A stretch of DNA of 64,000 nt from Lachnospiraceae bacterium UBA3632 (lineage in GTDB: Bacteria; Bacillota; Clostridia; Lachnospirales; Lachnospiraceae). The number at the start of each line of letters is the position of its first letter. Position 1 is the first letter of the stretch. The notes beneath the pieces are model-generated. The model was not told where the DNA came from and did no database searches. It was given only the letters and a program-made list of their open reading frames with translations. Below, one piece after another: positions 8,447 through 16,117 of this stretch. Both the position numbers and the translations under genes were made by a program. The stretch covers positions 1-64,000 of the forward strand of contig DFKZ01000123.1 of NCBI GenBank assembly GCA_002373975.1. The letters are read 5' to 3'.

Positions 8447-10560
8447 CTCAGGCTCGTCCTCAGTTCATCCAGAACAGTTCCTTCCACATCAACTATATTT
8501 ATTCTCGGATGGCTTTCAAGCGTCTCCCCGTCCTTTCTGGCTATTACCGTAACAGTAAAACCATCAGTATCCTCCGGAAGGTCGTACAGGGGAACCATAA
8601 AACGTATCACTTCATCCTTTTCATATTCTTCATTACCGGTGTAATCAAATACTGTGCTGTATCCCGATAGCTCATCCGGGAAGATGACTTCCACCTGCTC
8701 GGCATAACCGTAGGTTTTTATGATAAGGTCACCGCTCTCACCCCTGGCAAACACTTCTTTTCCGTCTTTCGGCTTAAGAAGTCTTTCCACCTCTGTCTTT
8801 AAATCGAATCCCCAGCCGGATACCGTTTCTTCCGTAACGTTTCCGACCCGGTCAGCCACATGAACGGTTATTTCAAAGTCTCCGAAATAGAAATACTTTT
8901 CGGCTTCTTCCGGTCCGAAGGAAACTGTGATCTCGCCGTTTTCATCAAGGGTCCATATACGGGTGGATCCGTTGTCCTGATTGTCTATCCTCACGTAAAA
9001 ATCATCGGGATCAACTCCTGAGAGCAGATCTTCCGCTTTTATGATAATGCTTGGAAATCCACCGGTTTCGGATTCATCAAGAATATATTTCCCGATATCC
9101 CTGTAATCTTCCAGTCCGCTTATCAGCGGTTTTTCTCCGTCAAACACTACTTTAACGGAATTTGCCAGATCTTTGTCCGATGATGACAATCTCTCCCCCG
9201 TAGGCGATTGACTGTCTGCGGCACGTGCACGCGGGATCAGTGTTATCTCCTCTCCGTTTTGATCTGCCCGGGCTGTAAAAGTCCATTCGGAAGTACACAC
9301 TCTGCCGTTATCCGATCTGACCACCCCCGGAATGCAGGTTTCCTCCAGGATCACATTCTCACTGCAAGAATACGAAAAACTTCCTTCCGGCAGAGGCCCG
9401 TCTGCCGAATTAACGGCGCTTATCATATGATAGTCTCCGCCGTAATCATTCTCATAGAGCCATATATCGTTAACCATATAGGAGCTGTTGGTCTTCCCGT
9501 TTAGTCCCGCACTTTCCTTTATGGTAAAAGGAGTGATCCCGTCAGCTCTGACATAGACAAGCGCCGGTTCTTTGATATAAACGTTTTCCCCGTCCGTTAT
9601 CTGAGGTCTGGAAGTAATAACTCCCGGCTTCCAGACAGCATACAGGTTAATCGAAGTATTATCGGCAAAGTCACCCACCGAAAGCCTGTTCTGTACATTT
9701 AACCAGCTGTCCCTGTCACTGAACACCACCGGTCCGTCAGGTCTGGTACTCCAGCCTATAAAATGGTATCCGTCTCTGTTAAAACCGCATCCCGTAAGAT
9801 TGGTCGGAGCGCTCACGGCAGCACCGTTATAAGCCGTTGCATTATTGTAATAAAAGTATTGTGCCGGGGTGCTTCCGACAGACCCGCTTCCGTTGGCATT
9901 ATAGACCACACGGTATCGGTTGTTTGATTTGCGTCTGCATGTATGACCCACATAACCTGTCACCTCAAGGGAATTGTCATAGGGACAGAGATAAAAGAAA
10001 CTACTGTAACCGGTGTATGACGGAAGATATGGAAGAGACGCCGCCATGGCTTCTGTCATATACATAAAACCAAGATTAAGCCTCTCTCCGCAATATGCAC
10101 AATACGCATTCCAACCGGCATTGTAGAACCTCCCACAGTTAATATATGTAGCCCCCATTCGATTTAATCCGAATGTAGTCAGATCATAAAAATCCGCGGT
10201 ATGTATACAGCAGGCATTTGGATGCTCCACCTTCCAATATCCGACGGGAGTTCTTCCTACTATCTGTTTAGAAAAATAATGCTGACCTTTTGAAAGGGGA
10301 CCGCCACTGAGATCACCGAATATCACCCTGGTATGCCCCATATATTCGTTACCGTGATAGGCCGTGCTCTTATCACCGTAACCCACAGTAAAAGCAGTAC
10401 CGTCCGGCGAAAGAGATATATAGGGATTCCCTGCAAAGATAGTATCATTTACAGTGATCGCCACAGCTTTTTCGGAAAACACTATTAACATCCCTGCTAA
10501 GATGATCAAACCGTATAAAAACCTTTTTATTCCGGCAAATCCGTTAATCCTTCCCCGCAT
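8443..10560 (-). CDS. Large secreted protein with InlB-type repeat, encoded in the Tad operon
   Basis: The 705-residue protein has a signal peptide (basic start, hydrophobic residues 12-32, AVA-I cleavage region). Next comes a Cys-rich module (about residues 110-210) with CCIHTAD, CGRFYNAG, CAYCGERL, LCPYD and HTCRRKS. An InlB B-repeat follows (about residues 218-310, with YNANGSG, YHFIGWSTRPDG and NLYAVWKPG), then several beta-sandwich-like domains. There is no LPXTG motif or C-terminal membrane helix. It starts in a 1-nt overlap with the CpaB-like gene and overlaps the peptidase gene, so it belongs to the pilus operon. It may be a pilus-associated adhesin or tip protein, which is inference. 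The Cys pairs could bind zinc or form disulfides. Confidence 0.75.
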   Translation of the reverse strand: MRGRINGFAGIKRFLYGLIILAGMLIVFSEKAVAITVNDTIFAGNPYISLSPDGTAFTVGYGDKSTAYHGNEYMGHTRVIFGDLSGGPLSKGQHYFSKQIVGRTPVGYWKVEHPNACCIHTADFYDLTTFGLNRMGATYINCGRFYNAGWNAYCAYCGERLNLGFMYMTEAMAASLPYLPSYTGYSSFFYLCPYDNSLEVTGYVGHTCRRKSNNRYRVVYNANGSGSVGSTPAQYFYYNNATAYNGAAVSAPTNLTGCGFNRDGYHFIGWSTRPDGPVVFSDRDSWLNVQNRLSVGDFADNTSINLYAVWKPGVITSRPQITDGENVYIKEPALVYVRADGITPFTIKESAGLNGKTNSSYMVNDIWLYENDYGGDYHMISAVNSADGPLPEGSFSYSCSENVILEETCIPGVVRSDNGRVCTSEWTFTARADQNGEEITLIPRARAADSQSPTGERLSSSDKDLANSVKVVFDGEKPLISGLEDYRDIGKYILDESETGGFPSIIIKAEDLLSGVDPDDFYVRIDNQDNGSTRIWTLDENGEITVSFGPEEAEKYFYFGDFEITVHVADRVGNVTEETVSGWGFDLKTEVERLLKPKDGKEVFARGESGDLIIKTYGYAEQVEVIFPDELSGYSTVFDYTGNEEYEKDEVIRFMVPLYDLPEDTDGFTVTVIARKDGETLESHPRINIVDVEGTVLDELRTSLR

Positions 10561-11216
10561 TATCCCTCCCGCTCAAGTGCCAATGCGATCCGAAGCTTCT
10601 TGGAATCCAGCCCGTCGTAAAACTCCTCCACATCCGATTTTTCAAGATAGATGTTGAACCTTACAGCCCTTCCCTCGTCGGATTCGTAAAGCTCATTACC
10701 GCCGCTGTCAAATGCATCTGCCACATAGATCCCGCTCCACCTCAGTTTAACCTGCTCATCTTCTCCCTGCAGATAAATGTGTATGCGGTCTCCGCTCCGA
10801 AGCTTTCCTCCTGCCGACTGATAGAGATCATCCACTTTCAATCCGACCAGCACCGGTTCCTTCATGTCTCCGGTAACAGACTCGGCGCTTTCAAACATAT
10901 CATAGGTCAGAATGCTCCCTGCCGGGATATTGATAAGTGCTATCGAGACTCCCATATCCTCCGGATTCTGATATGCCCTTTCCGGCAATAATGACCTTGG
11001 AACGGTTTTCACTCCAAGTCCCGTCTTTTTATTTTCGTTTGTTGTGGTAAATCCTTTTTTTATCATGGTTGCGGATACAACCACGGGAACCTCCTCTTCC
11101 TTTGAAAGTGCTTTTTTCTCAGAGTAAACAAGCACCGCGTATACCGCCACCGCTGCCAGGAATGCCATCCCGATCAGCGCCGGTACGGATTTTTTAATAC
11201 TGTATTTGCTTTTCAT
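10560..11216 (-). CDS. Flp pilus assembly protein, CpaB/RcpC-like (SAF domain)
   Basis: This 218-residue protein has one N-terminal membrane helix (about residues 13-30) followed by a periplasmic-type domain with VPVVVSATMIKKGF and INIPAGSILTYDMF. These match the SAF/beta-clip fold of CpaB/RcpC proteins in Tad systems. In Gram-negatives RcpC works with the secretin; here there is no outer membrane, so it probably acts at the membrane-wall interface. The start has GGGGTAGG upstream. It overlaps the next gene by 1 nt. Confidence 0.75.
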   Translation of the reverse strand: MKSKYSIKKSVPALIGMAFLAAVAVYAVLVYSEKKALSKEEEVPVVVSATMIKKGFTTTNENKKTGLGVKTVPRSLLPERAYQNPEDMGVSIALINIPAGSILTYDMFESAESVTGDMKEPVLVGLKVDDLYQSAGGKLRSGDRIHIYLQGEDEQVKLRWSGIYVADAFDSGGNELYESDEGRAVRFNIYLEKSDVEEFYDGLDSKKLRIALALEREG

Positions 11217-11233
11217 TTCCTACCCCTTCCGGA

Positions 11234-11830
11234 TCATACCCAGTCTATATATGACTTAACATCCACCAGTTTTGATTTTTTTGTGCTGAACACAAGTCCC
11301 ATTATTCCCCGCAGATCAAATGCAATCTCTCCGTATACTCCGGTGTTTTGTATGATCTGCCCGTTGGGTGCCTCCATGGATCCGAGCAGGCCCTCAGTTA
11401 CTTCCCAATTCCCGCTGTCATTCATATATATCTCACTCACCTTATCACCCTCAACATTGTATATTCTGAATTGTTCTATCCTTACAGGTCCTTCTATTGC
11501 GCGCTTCTGTCTGAAGCTGCTTCCCTCTGCGGCAAGATTAACATTCAATGCTTCCACATATTTCCGGTATGAATTGTCCGGGTCTGATATAAGTAAAGTG
11601 TGATCTATCCCATATCTTTCCACATCGACAAGAGCCGCCGCCAGGCCGCTGGCCGCAAGCGCATCCTCGATAGCATCGGAATTTGCTCTGAAGGCACACA
11701 ACTGAATTACAAACACCATGGCCGCCATTATAAATGTCAGTGCAAAAAGTCCCAGCACCCATTCGCTGCTTCCGGAATTATCATTATAAAGTGTCAATAT
11801 CCTTTTATTCCGTATTGTTTTCCTTTGCAT
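11234..11830 (-). CDS. TadE/TadG-like pseudopilin
   Basis: The 198-residue protein has a basic N-terminus, then NSGSSEWVLGLF leading into one membrane helix (about residues 28-48), and a soluble C-terminal domain. A Gly before a short run containing Glu at the head of the helix resembles a Tad-type prepilin cleavage site, suggesting a minor pilin of the TadE/TadF class. It lies in the middle of the pilus operon; GGGAGG lies before its ATG and overlaps the preceding stop codon. Sequence identity to named TadE proteins cannot be shown by eye. Confidence 0.65.
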   Translation of the reverse strand: MQRKTIRNKRILTLYNDNSGSSEWVLGLFALTFIMAAMVFVIQLCAFRANSDAIEDALAASGLAAALVDVERYGIDHTLLISDPDNSYRKYVEALNVNLAAEGSSFRQKRAIEGPVRIEQFRIYNVEGDKVSEIYMNDSGNWEVTEGLLGSMEAPNGQIIQNTGVYGEIAFDLRGIMGLVFSTKKSKLVDVKSYIDWV

Positions 11831-11841
11831 CTTCCGCCTCC

Positions 11842-12234
11842 CTAGTACTTAGCCGTGGAAGCCCTGACTTCATTTACCTCATATTTACCGTCTATCTTTC
11901 CTCTGACACAGATGGTTACTATGTTTCCGAAGCCCGCTCTTTCGGTCGTCGTACCCGTAAGATCTGTTTCACTCATTCCCAGCGCCGCCAGGCTGTCCGT
12001 AAGTTCCTGCCTGTCAGCATCCTCAAGATACCCCTTCGTTTCCGCAATGAGCATATACCGCCTTACGGTCTGGCTTATATCTTCTCTTGTTCGAAGAAGT
12101 GCGATACAATCCATAAAGACTATCATAAGATAAGCCATTGCGAGCAGCATGATCCCGGTCGTAAGTATGTCTCCCACATTTCCTTCAGATTTTTCGTGAA
12201 ACAACCTTTTGAATCTCCTCATTCCGTCCCTCAT
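11842..12234 (-). CDS. Small TadE/DUF4320-like pseudopilin
   Basis: This protein of 126-130 residues has a basic start, the block KSEGNVGDILTTG and a membrane helix, then a small soluble domain. The SEG-N-x-G-D-I-L block mirrors the EEG-I-D-G-I-L block of the pilin gene just upstream, suggesting that both are cut by the same prepilin peptidase. The ATG at 12234 overlaps the upstream stop (ATGA). An in-frame ATG at 12222 has GAGG 6 nt upstream and may be the real start. It resembles DUF4320 proteins of clostridial pilus loci. Confidence 0.65.
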   Translation of the reverse strand: MRDGMRRFKRLFHEKSEGNVGDILTTGIMLLAMAYLMIVFMDCIALLRTREDISQTVRRYMLIAETKGYLEDADRQELTDSLAALGMSETDLTGTTTERAGFGNIVTICVRGKIDGKYEVNEVRASTAKY

Positions 12235-12458
12235 ACATAAAACGTTCTGACAAGAAATGCTCCGTTACCCGAAAGTATCTCCTGCGCGCGCTGAGTCATG
12301 GACGTGGTGATACTCTGAATGAAAGCCGCAAGGGCATCCTTCATGACCACGCAAAGCACAAGTGCTATAATGCACAATCCGATAGTTACAAGGATTCCGT
12401 CGATCCCTTCCTCTTTGTGAAGAACAATACTTTTAATCTTTTCCATTACCTTATTCAT
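12231..12458 (-). CDS. Flp-type (type IVb) pilin
   Basis: At 75 residues it has the size and shape of Flp pilins: a basic leader (MNKVMEKIKSIVLHKEEG), then one hydrophobic helix (about residues 19-42) and a short amphipathic tail. The likely cleavage follows the Gly of KEEG. The canonical Glu-Tyr after cleavage is absent; the sequence continues IDGILVT. It follows tadC and precedes the pseudopilins, the usual position of the major pilin in Firmicute Tad loci. A ribosome site (GGGAGAAGG) lies 5-6 nt upstream of the ATG. Confidence 0.75.
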   Translation of the reverse strand: MNKVMEKIKSIVLHKEEGIDGILVTIGLCIIALVLCVVMKDALAAFIQSITTSMTQRAQEILSGNGAFLVRTFYV

Positions 12459-12511
12459 TCCTTCTCCCTTTCCCGCTTTGAGCGATAAACTTAATTGATC
12501 ATTTCAGTTTG

Positions 12512-13336
12512 TCATAGGCCTGCTGCCGCATTTAGCATATAGTTGACACAGGCATACAATGCAATTCCCAGAATACAGGCAAGCATCCCCAGCTGATAAA
12601 ATGTCAGGCTTCTGTCCAATCTTCCCTTCCGCTTCTCAAGTACGGATCTCTCCATATCCTTCATCTGGTCTCCTATATCATTTAACAGATCCGATGCCTG
12701 ACCCGATTCCACAAGCTGTAGTATGGTAATACAGAGCGAATCGATATATCTGTTGTCAAACCCTTTCTGAAAACCTTCAAGGGCAGAGAACAGATCGGTT
12801 TTCATTATGATGTCACCTCCAAGCTTCATCAGGCCATCCTTAAGCCTTCTTTCCTTTACCCCGGAATAGATTTCCGAAAGAGCGTCCGTTATATATACCC
12901 CTGCTCTGATCTGCATGGCCAGCGCCCTGTATATAACCTGCAGATCCGGCAGCATCCTTTCGTTATCTCTGCGATTAAGGAACGGAATAAGGATCCATAT
13001 AAGAAGCAGCCCTGCCATGGATGCCGCCGCAGCCACCCAGACCGATATCATATTTCCGACGATAAGACCTGTAGCAAAAAGGATCAGTGATAAAAGGATC
13101 AGTTTCTTAGCACTAACCTTTTTCCCGAAGTGATACTTTGCTCCATTCTTTTCAACAAATCTTTCCAGTCTGATGATAAACGGTACTTCCGCGCTCTTAA
13201 CCGCCAGCATGCCTGTAAACTCTCTTATGCCCCCGACGATCTTCCGGGGAGGATGCCTGCCGCATACGGCGTATACTGTCATAAATGCAAGAACTGTGGC
13301 CCCCAGCCTGCAGATCATCACTAAATGTTCTCTCAT
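12512..13336 (-). CDS. tadC: Tad pilus platform protein (TadC-like, T2SF domain)
   Basis: The 274-residue membrane protein has a type II secretion F domain: paired membrane helices (about residues 80-125) ahead of a cytoplasmic helical bundle with LPDLQVIYRALAMQIRAG and LVESGQASDLLNDIGDQM, and a final membrane helix at about 245-268. Two such proteins in tandem (TadB, TadC) form the inner-membrane platform of Tad pili. GGGGGG lies 6 nt upstream of its ATG, and it follows the TadB-like gene by 10 nt. Confidence 0.85.
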   Translation of the reverse strand: MREHLVMICRLGATVLAFMTVYAVCGRHPPRKIVGGIREFTGMLAVKSAEVPFIIRLERFVEKNGAKYHFGKKVSAKKLILLSLILFATGLIVGNMISVWVAAAASMAGLLLIWILIPFLNRRDNERMLPDLQVIYRALAMQIRAGVYITDALSEIYSGVKERRLKDGLMKLGGDIIMKTDLFSALEGFQKGFDNRYIDSLCITILQLVESGQASDLLNDIGDQMKDMERSVLEKRKGRLDRSLTFYQLGMLACILGIALYACVNYMLNAAAGL

Positions 13337-13346
13337 TATTCCCCCC

Positions 13347-14291
13347 TTATTTACTCATGGATGCAGCCTGTATAAAATAAAGCATTATTATTATCGCCAT
13401 CCCGGCAAGTGATATATATCCGGGCAGACTGTGAAAAAGAATGCCGAATATCCCACCCTCTATAAGCATGTTCACTATAGCCAGCACAACCACCGACATG
13501 ATCAGCAGAAGCAGCATATTTATTCCCGATTCCCTCAGGAGATTCTTGCGGTCCCTGTTCTGACTCAAATACTCCCGAAGGCTCTTTCTGCTGTCACTTA
13601 CCACCGATCCCAGATCCGCACTGTACCGTGATGCAACCTCAAGATTCCTTGCCAGCTGTTTGAACTGCGGATGTTCAATCTTTTCTGCCATGGAGATTAT
13701 GGCTGTTCGTGAATCCCCGCTGACTTTACTTTCGGCTTCACACTCCTCCATGACACTTCTCAGGGGTTCTTTAAGATATCTGCTTATCTGTGAAAAGACC
13801 GATGTTATATCCCCGGATGTAAGGCTGTAATTACCGAGAAAATCCAGAAGTTTTGGGAGTTCTTCGTTCACGCTTCCAAATCTTTGTGCTTTCATGACCG
13901 AAACTATTACATACTGAACTGCTGCCAGCAGGACCACAGCTGCCGCTCCGGCTATGATCCCCCCTATCATCGATCCCAGAATAAATGTGATAACCGCCAG
14001 CAAAGTCTCCGCCAGAATGAATCCTGTTATCGTAAGATGTGGGAATCTTCGTCCCAGACCACTGTACTCCAGCTGTCTTTCAATCTTTAGCAAGAATGAT
14101 TCCCGTCCGCTCCCGTCTCCCAGATTCTTTCTTTTTTCGCTGCGGAATTTTCGATCATGTTCATCCATGTTTTTCTTCGCTTTTTTTATTCCTCTCTCGA
14201 TACGTTCATCGAGCCCGATATGGAAAAACAGTCCTGCAAAAGCCGCAAACAGTAATACAAATATCGCTATGTGCTCAAAGTACTTTATCAT
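13347..14291 (-). CDS. tadB: Tad pilus platform protein (TadB-like, T2SF domain)
   Basis: The 314-residue protein has an N-terminal membrane helix, a charged cytoplasmic loop, paired membrane helices around residues 90-135, a T2SF bundle (LPKLLDFLGNYSLTSGD...) and two C-terminal helices. I chose ATG 14291 over the TTG at 14297 because AAAGGAA is 9 nt from the ATG but only 2 nt from the TTG. The gene starts inside the 3' end of tadA (17-nt overlap), so the two are probably translationally coupled. Confidence 0.85.
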   Translation of the reverse strand: MIKYFEHIAIFVLLFAAFAGLFFHIGLDERIERGIKKAKKNMDEHDRKFRSEKRKNLGDGSGRESFLLKIERQLEYSGLGRRFPHLTITGFILAETLLAVITFILGSMIGGIIAGAAAVVLLAAVQYVIVSVMKAQRFGSVNEELPKLLDFLGNYSLTSGDITSVFSQISRYLKEPLRSVMEECEAESKVSGDSRTAIISMAEKIEHPQFKQLARNLEVASRYSADLGSVVSDSRKSLREYLSQNRDRKNLLRESGINMLLLLIMSVVVLAIVNMLIEGGIFGILFHSLPGYISLAGMAIIIMLYFIQAASMSK

Positions 14292-15423
14292 ATTCAAGTT
14301 CCTTTCTTTCCTCGTTCCATCCCCTGCAGTAATAGATATTGGCTACCTTGTAGTCTTTCATAAAAACTATGGTCTTAAAACAATCCATCATTCGCATCAA
14401 TTCGTTCCTGCCGTATCTGCTCTCGTACATCGCATAGTCCACAAGCTTATCCACTGCTCTTTCGGCACTTGTGGAGTGTATGGTGGCAGCGCAGGTCTGA
14501 CCGGTGCAGGCGGCGTTTAAAAGATACAGCGCCTCCTCTCCTTTAACTTCGCCGATTATGAAGTAATCCACATCCATTGTGAGTCCGGCGATACTTATGT
14601 TTTTAAGGTCATACGTGACCTGGCTCTCGCTGTTTCCCGGCAGTGAATGCATGAACATCATATCGGGATGAAACCTTGTGGTAAGTTCATCCGCCTGCTG
14701 GGCAACCAGAATGGCAACATCATTCGGGAGTGTCTCCTTCAGTGCGTTAAGGAGGGTTGTCTTTCCGCTTGAGTTTCCTCCGCAGATAAGCATAGAGTCA
14801 TTTCTGAATCTTTCGACAAGGAACTCCGCAACCTCCTTTTTCATCATTCCCTGATCCACAAGCTCGCTGATAAGCGGAAACTTTTTTGGTACCTTTCTGA
14901 TACACAGATAAGGCTGGGCGTAGGCGTTAACAAGCGGCATTGATACGGTAAATCTCAAAATATAGTCAGGATGCGATTCACTGTCTGTAAACCTCTGTAT
15001 GGCGTTAAGATTCGAGATGTTTGCCTGATTCTTCATTGCCACATAATCAACAAACTGTCTGTATTCCCTGTCATCCGAAAATGCGACTTCCGAGAGCATC
15101 CTTCGTCCTTTCTTTTTGATCCGGATGCAGTCGTGACTCACAACCCTTATGTCCGATACTTCAGGGTCATCTATCAGCACGGACAGACGGGAATAGCCGA
15201 ATACATATTCCTCAAAACGCTCAAGAAGTTCCTTTTGCATTTCCTCCGACAGGGGAATGTATTTTTTTATATGCTCTCCTGCTTCCCGCAGAAACTCCTG
15301 CCTGGTAATATTACCCTTCTTGAGTGCCAATAGCCTGGCCTGCTTTTGACTGACGTAATCTCCGACGATAGTCTTTAGTCCCTCTTCAATTTCTCCGGTA
15401 TCACTCTGTTTTGACGTAACCAA
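14275..15423 (-). CDS. tadA: Tad pilus assembly ATPase (TadA/CpaF-like)
   Basis: This 382-residue protein is a secretion ATPase of the VirB11/CpaF group that powers pilin polymerisation. It has an N-terminal domain, the Walker A motif GGNSSGKTTLL (about residue 215), the Asp/Glu-box region DYFIIGEVKGEEAL and the His box TIHSTSAERAVDKL. It is shorter than many CpaF proteins. The start is TTG at 15423 with GGAGGG 6 nt upstream; no better start is in frame. It is the first gene of the pilus operon, after a structured leader. No tadZ/cpaE gene is present. Confidence 0.9.
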   Translation of the reverse strand: MVTSKQSDTGEIEEGLKTIVGDYVSQKQARLLALKKGNITRQEFLREAGEHIKKYIPLSEEMQKELLERFEEYVFGYSRLSVLIDDPEVSDIRVVSHDCIRIKKKGRRMLSEVAFSDDREYRQFVDYVAMKNQANISNLNAIQRFTDSESHPDYILRFTVSMPLVNAYAQPYLCIRKVPKKFPLISELVDQGMMKKEVAEFLVERFRNDSMLICGGNSSGKTTLLNALKETLPNDVAILVAQQADELTTRFHPDMMFMHSLPGNSESQVTYDLKNISIAGLTMDVDYFIIGEVKGEEALYLLNAACTGQTCAATIHSTSAERAVDKLVDYAMYESRYGRNELMRMMDCFKTIVFMKDYKVANIYYCRGWNEERKELEYDKVL

Positions 15424-15613
15424 AAATAACCCTCCCTTTCTTTCAAAGTAAGCTGATAAAACTGCAGTATTGCAGCAGATAATATACGATTATCCTCTCC
15501 AATATGAGGAATGTGTCGGCTGATACAGCCTAATACGGATCACGCAGATCCTTTTATCGAAAACCCATGGGAGAAATCCCTTCGGGGTGAAACCGGACAG
15601 TTTCTGTTCGGTG
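15424..15613 (-). ncRNA. Structured 5' leader of the Tad pilus operon
   Basis: Between the predicted transcription start and the tadA TTG lie about 190 nt with at least four local stems: 15593-15600 with 15604-15611 (8 bp), 15537-15541 with 15547-15551 (5 bp), 15518-15522 with 15526-15530 (5 bp), and 15462-15466 with 15471-15475 (5 bp). A CCC/GGG-rich stretch (15564-15586) can pair in alternative ways. I could not match it to a known riboswitch core. A regulatory role is inference. Confidence 0.5.
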
Positions 15614-15619
15614 ATAGCA

Positions 15620-15648
15620 AATTTACAGCATTTGTTTTTTGAAGTCAA
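15620..15648 (-). promoter_or_regulatory. Promoter of the Tad pilus operon
   Basis: On the minus strand TTGACT (15643-15648) and TAAATT (15620-15625) are separated by 17 nt. The predicted start near 15613 leaves a leader of about 190 nt before tadA. Confidence 0.7.
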
Positions 15649-15690
15649 TAGAAAAAAATAAAGTTTTCTTTTTTCGTTATTTTTGCACAT

Positions 15691-15731
15691 AAAAAGAGCT
15701 TCGGCATTTTTACCAAATGCATTGAAGCTCT
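15691..15731 (-). terminator. Terminator after the small beta-rich protein gene
   Basis: AGAGCTTC (15695-15702) pairs perfectly with GAAGCTCT (15724-15731), and an inner GCATTT/AAATGC stem extends it. On the minus strand five T residues follow. It separates the 85-residue gene from the Tad promoter. Confidence 0.85.
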
Positions 15732-15800
15732 CTGTTTTCGCGGTTTTGTGGCTCTGAAAAGTTGCACAAAAACCCTTTTGTGACACACGCTTATTGTGAA

Positions 15801-16058
15801 TTATTTTACTCCCGGAAGTTTGACCGAAAGACGCGTTTTCTGACTGATCCAGTAGCAGTTTTCTATCTGTGCGGTAACGGTTTCCGCTTTTCCGTGCTGA
15901 CCTTTCTCAACAAGAACGTCGACAGCACTGTCGGTAATATCCGGTTCTTCGACAATTATCCCTTTACTTTTAACGTAAAATCTGTCTCCTCCGGATGTGA
16001 CAAAACCTTCCACATAGCATTTTATGCCGGGTTTCATTTCTTTGTTAAGTATAGCCAT
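15801..16058 (-). CDS. Small beta-rich protein of unknown function
   Basis: The 85-residue protein has no signal peptide or membrane segment and alternates hydrophobic and charged residues (IKCYVEGFVTSGGDRFYVKSK...), which suggests a small beta-barrel. I do not recognise the family. The start is ATG 16058 with GAGG 6 nt upstream; a TTG at 16070 is less likely. It lies directly after the etfA terminator, whose U-tract runs into its ribosome binding site, so expression probably depends on terminator read-through or on a promoter inside etfA. It has its own strong terminator downstream. Confidence 0.65.
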   Translation of the reverse strand: MAILNKEMKPGIKCYVEGFVTSGGDRFYVKSKGIIVEEPDITDSAVDVLVEKGQHGKAETVTAQIENCYWISQKTRLSVKLPGVK

Positions 16059-16068
16059 ATTTTTCCTC

Positions 16069-16098
16069 AAAAAAGGGCAGGATCAAAATCCCGCCCTT
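16069..16098 (-). terminator. Terminator of the butyrate operon, abutting the next ribosome site
   Basis: On the minus strand AAGGGCGGGAT pairs with ATCCTGCCCTT (11 bp with one G-U) around a TTTG loop, followed by six T residues. The next bases are GAGG, the Shine-Dalgarno of the following gene. Confidence 0.9.
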
Positions 16099-16117
16099 AA
16101 AAAGTTTCAGTTGGAAA

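Noticed and set aside
8443..10560. Sortase-anchored protein
   Set aside because: There is no LPXTG-type motif, C-terminal hydrophobic helix or basic tail.
15424..15613. Known c-di-GMP riboswitch in the Tad leader
   Set aside because: I looked for the conserved GEMM-I core (GGGCAAACC and GGGACGCAAAGCC type) and the class II core, and found neither.
15490..15786. A 98-codon open frame on the minus strand over the Tad leader
   Set aside because: It spans a terminator, a promoter and a structured leader, has no ribosome site, and its amino acid composition is not protein-like.
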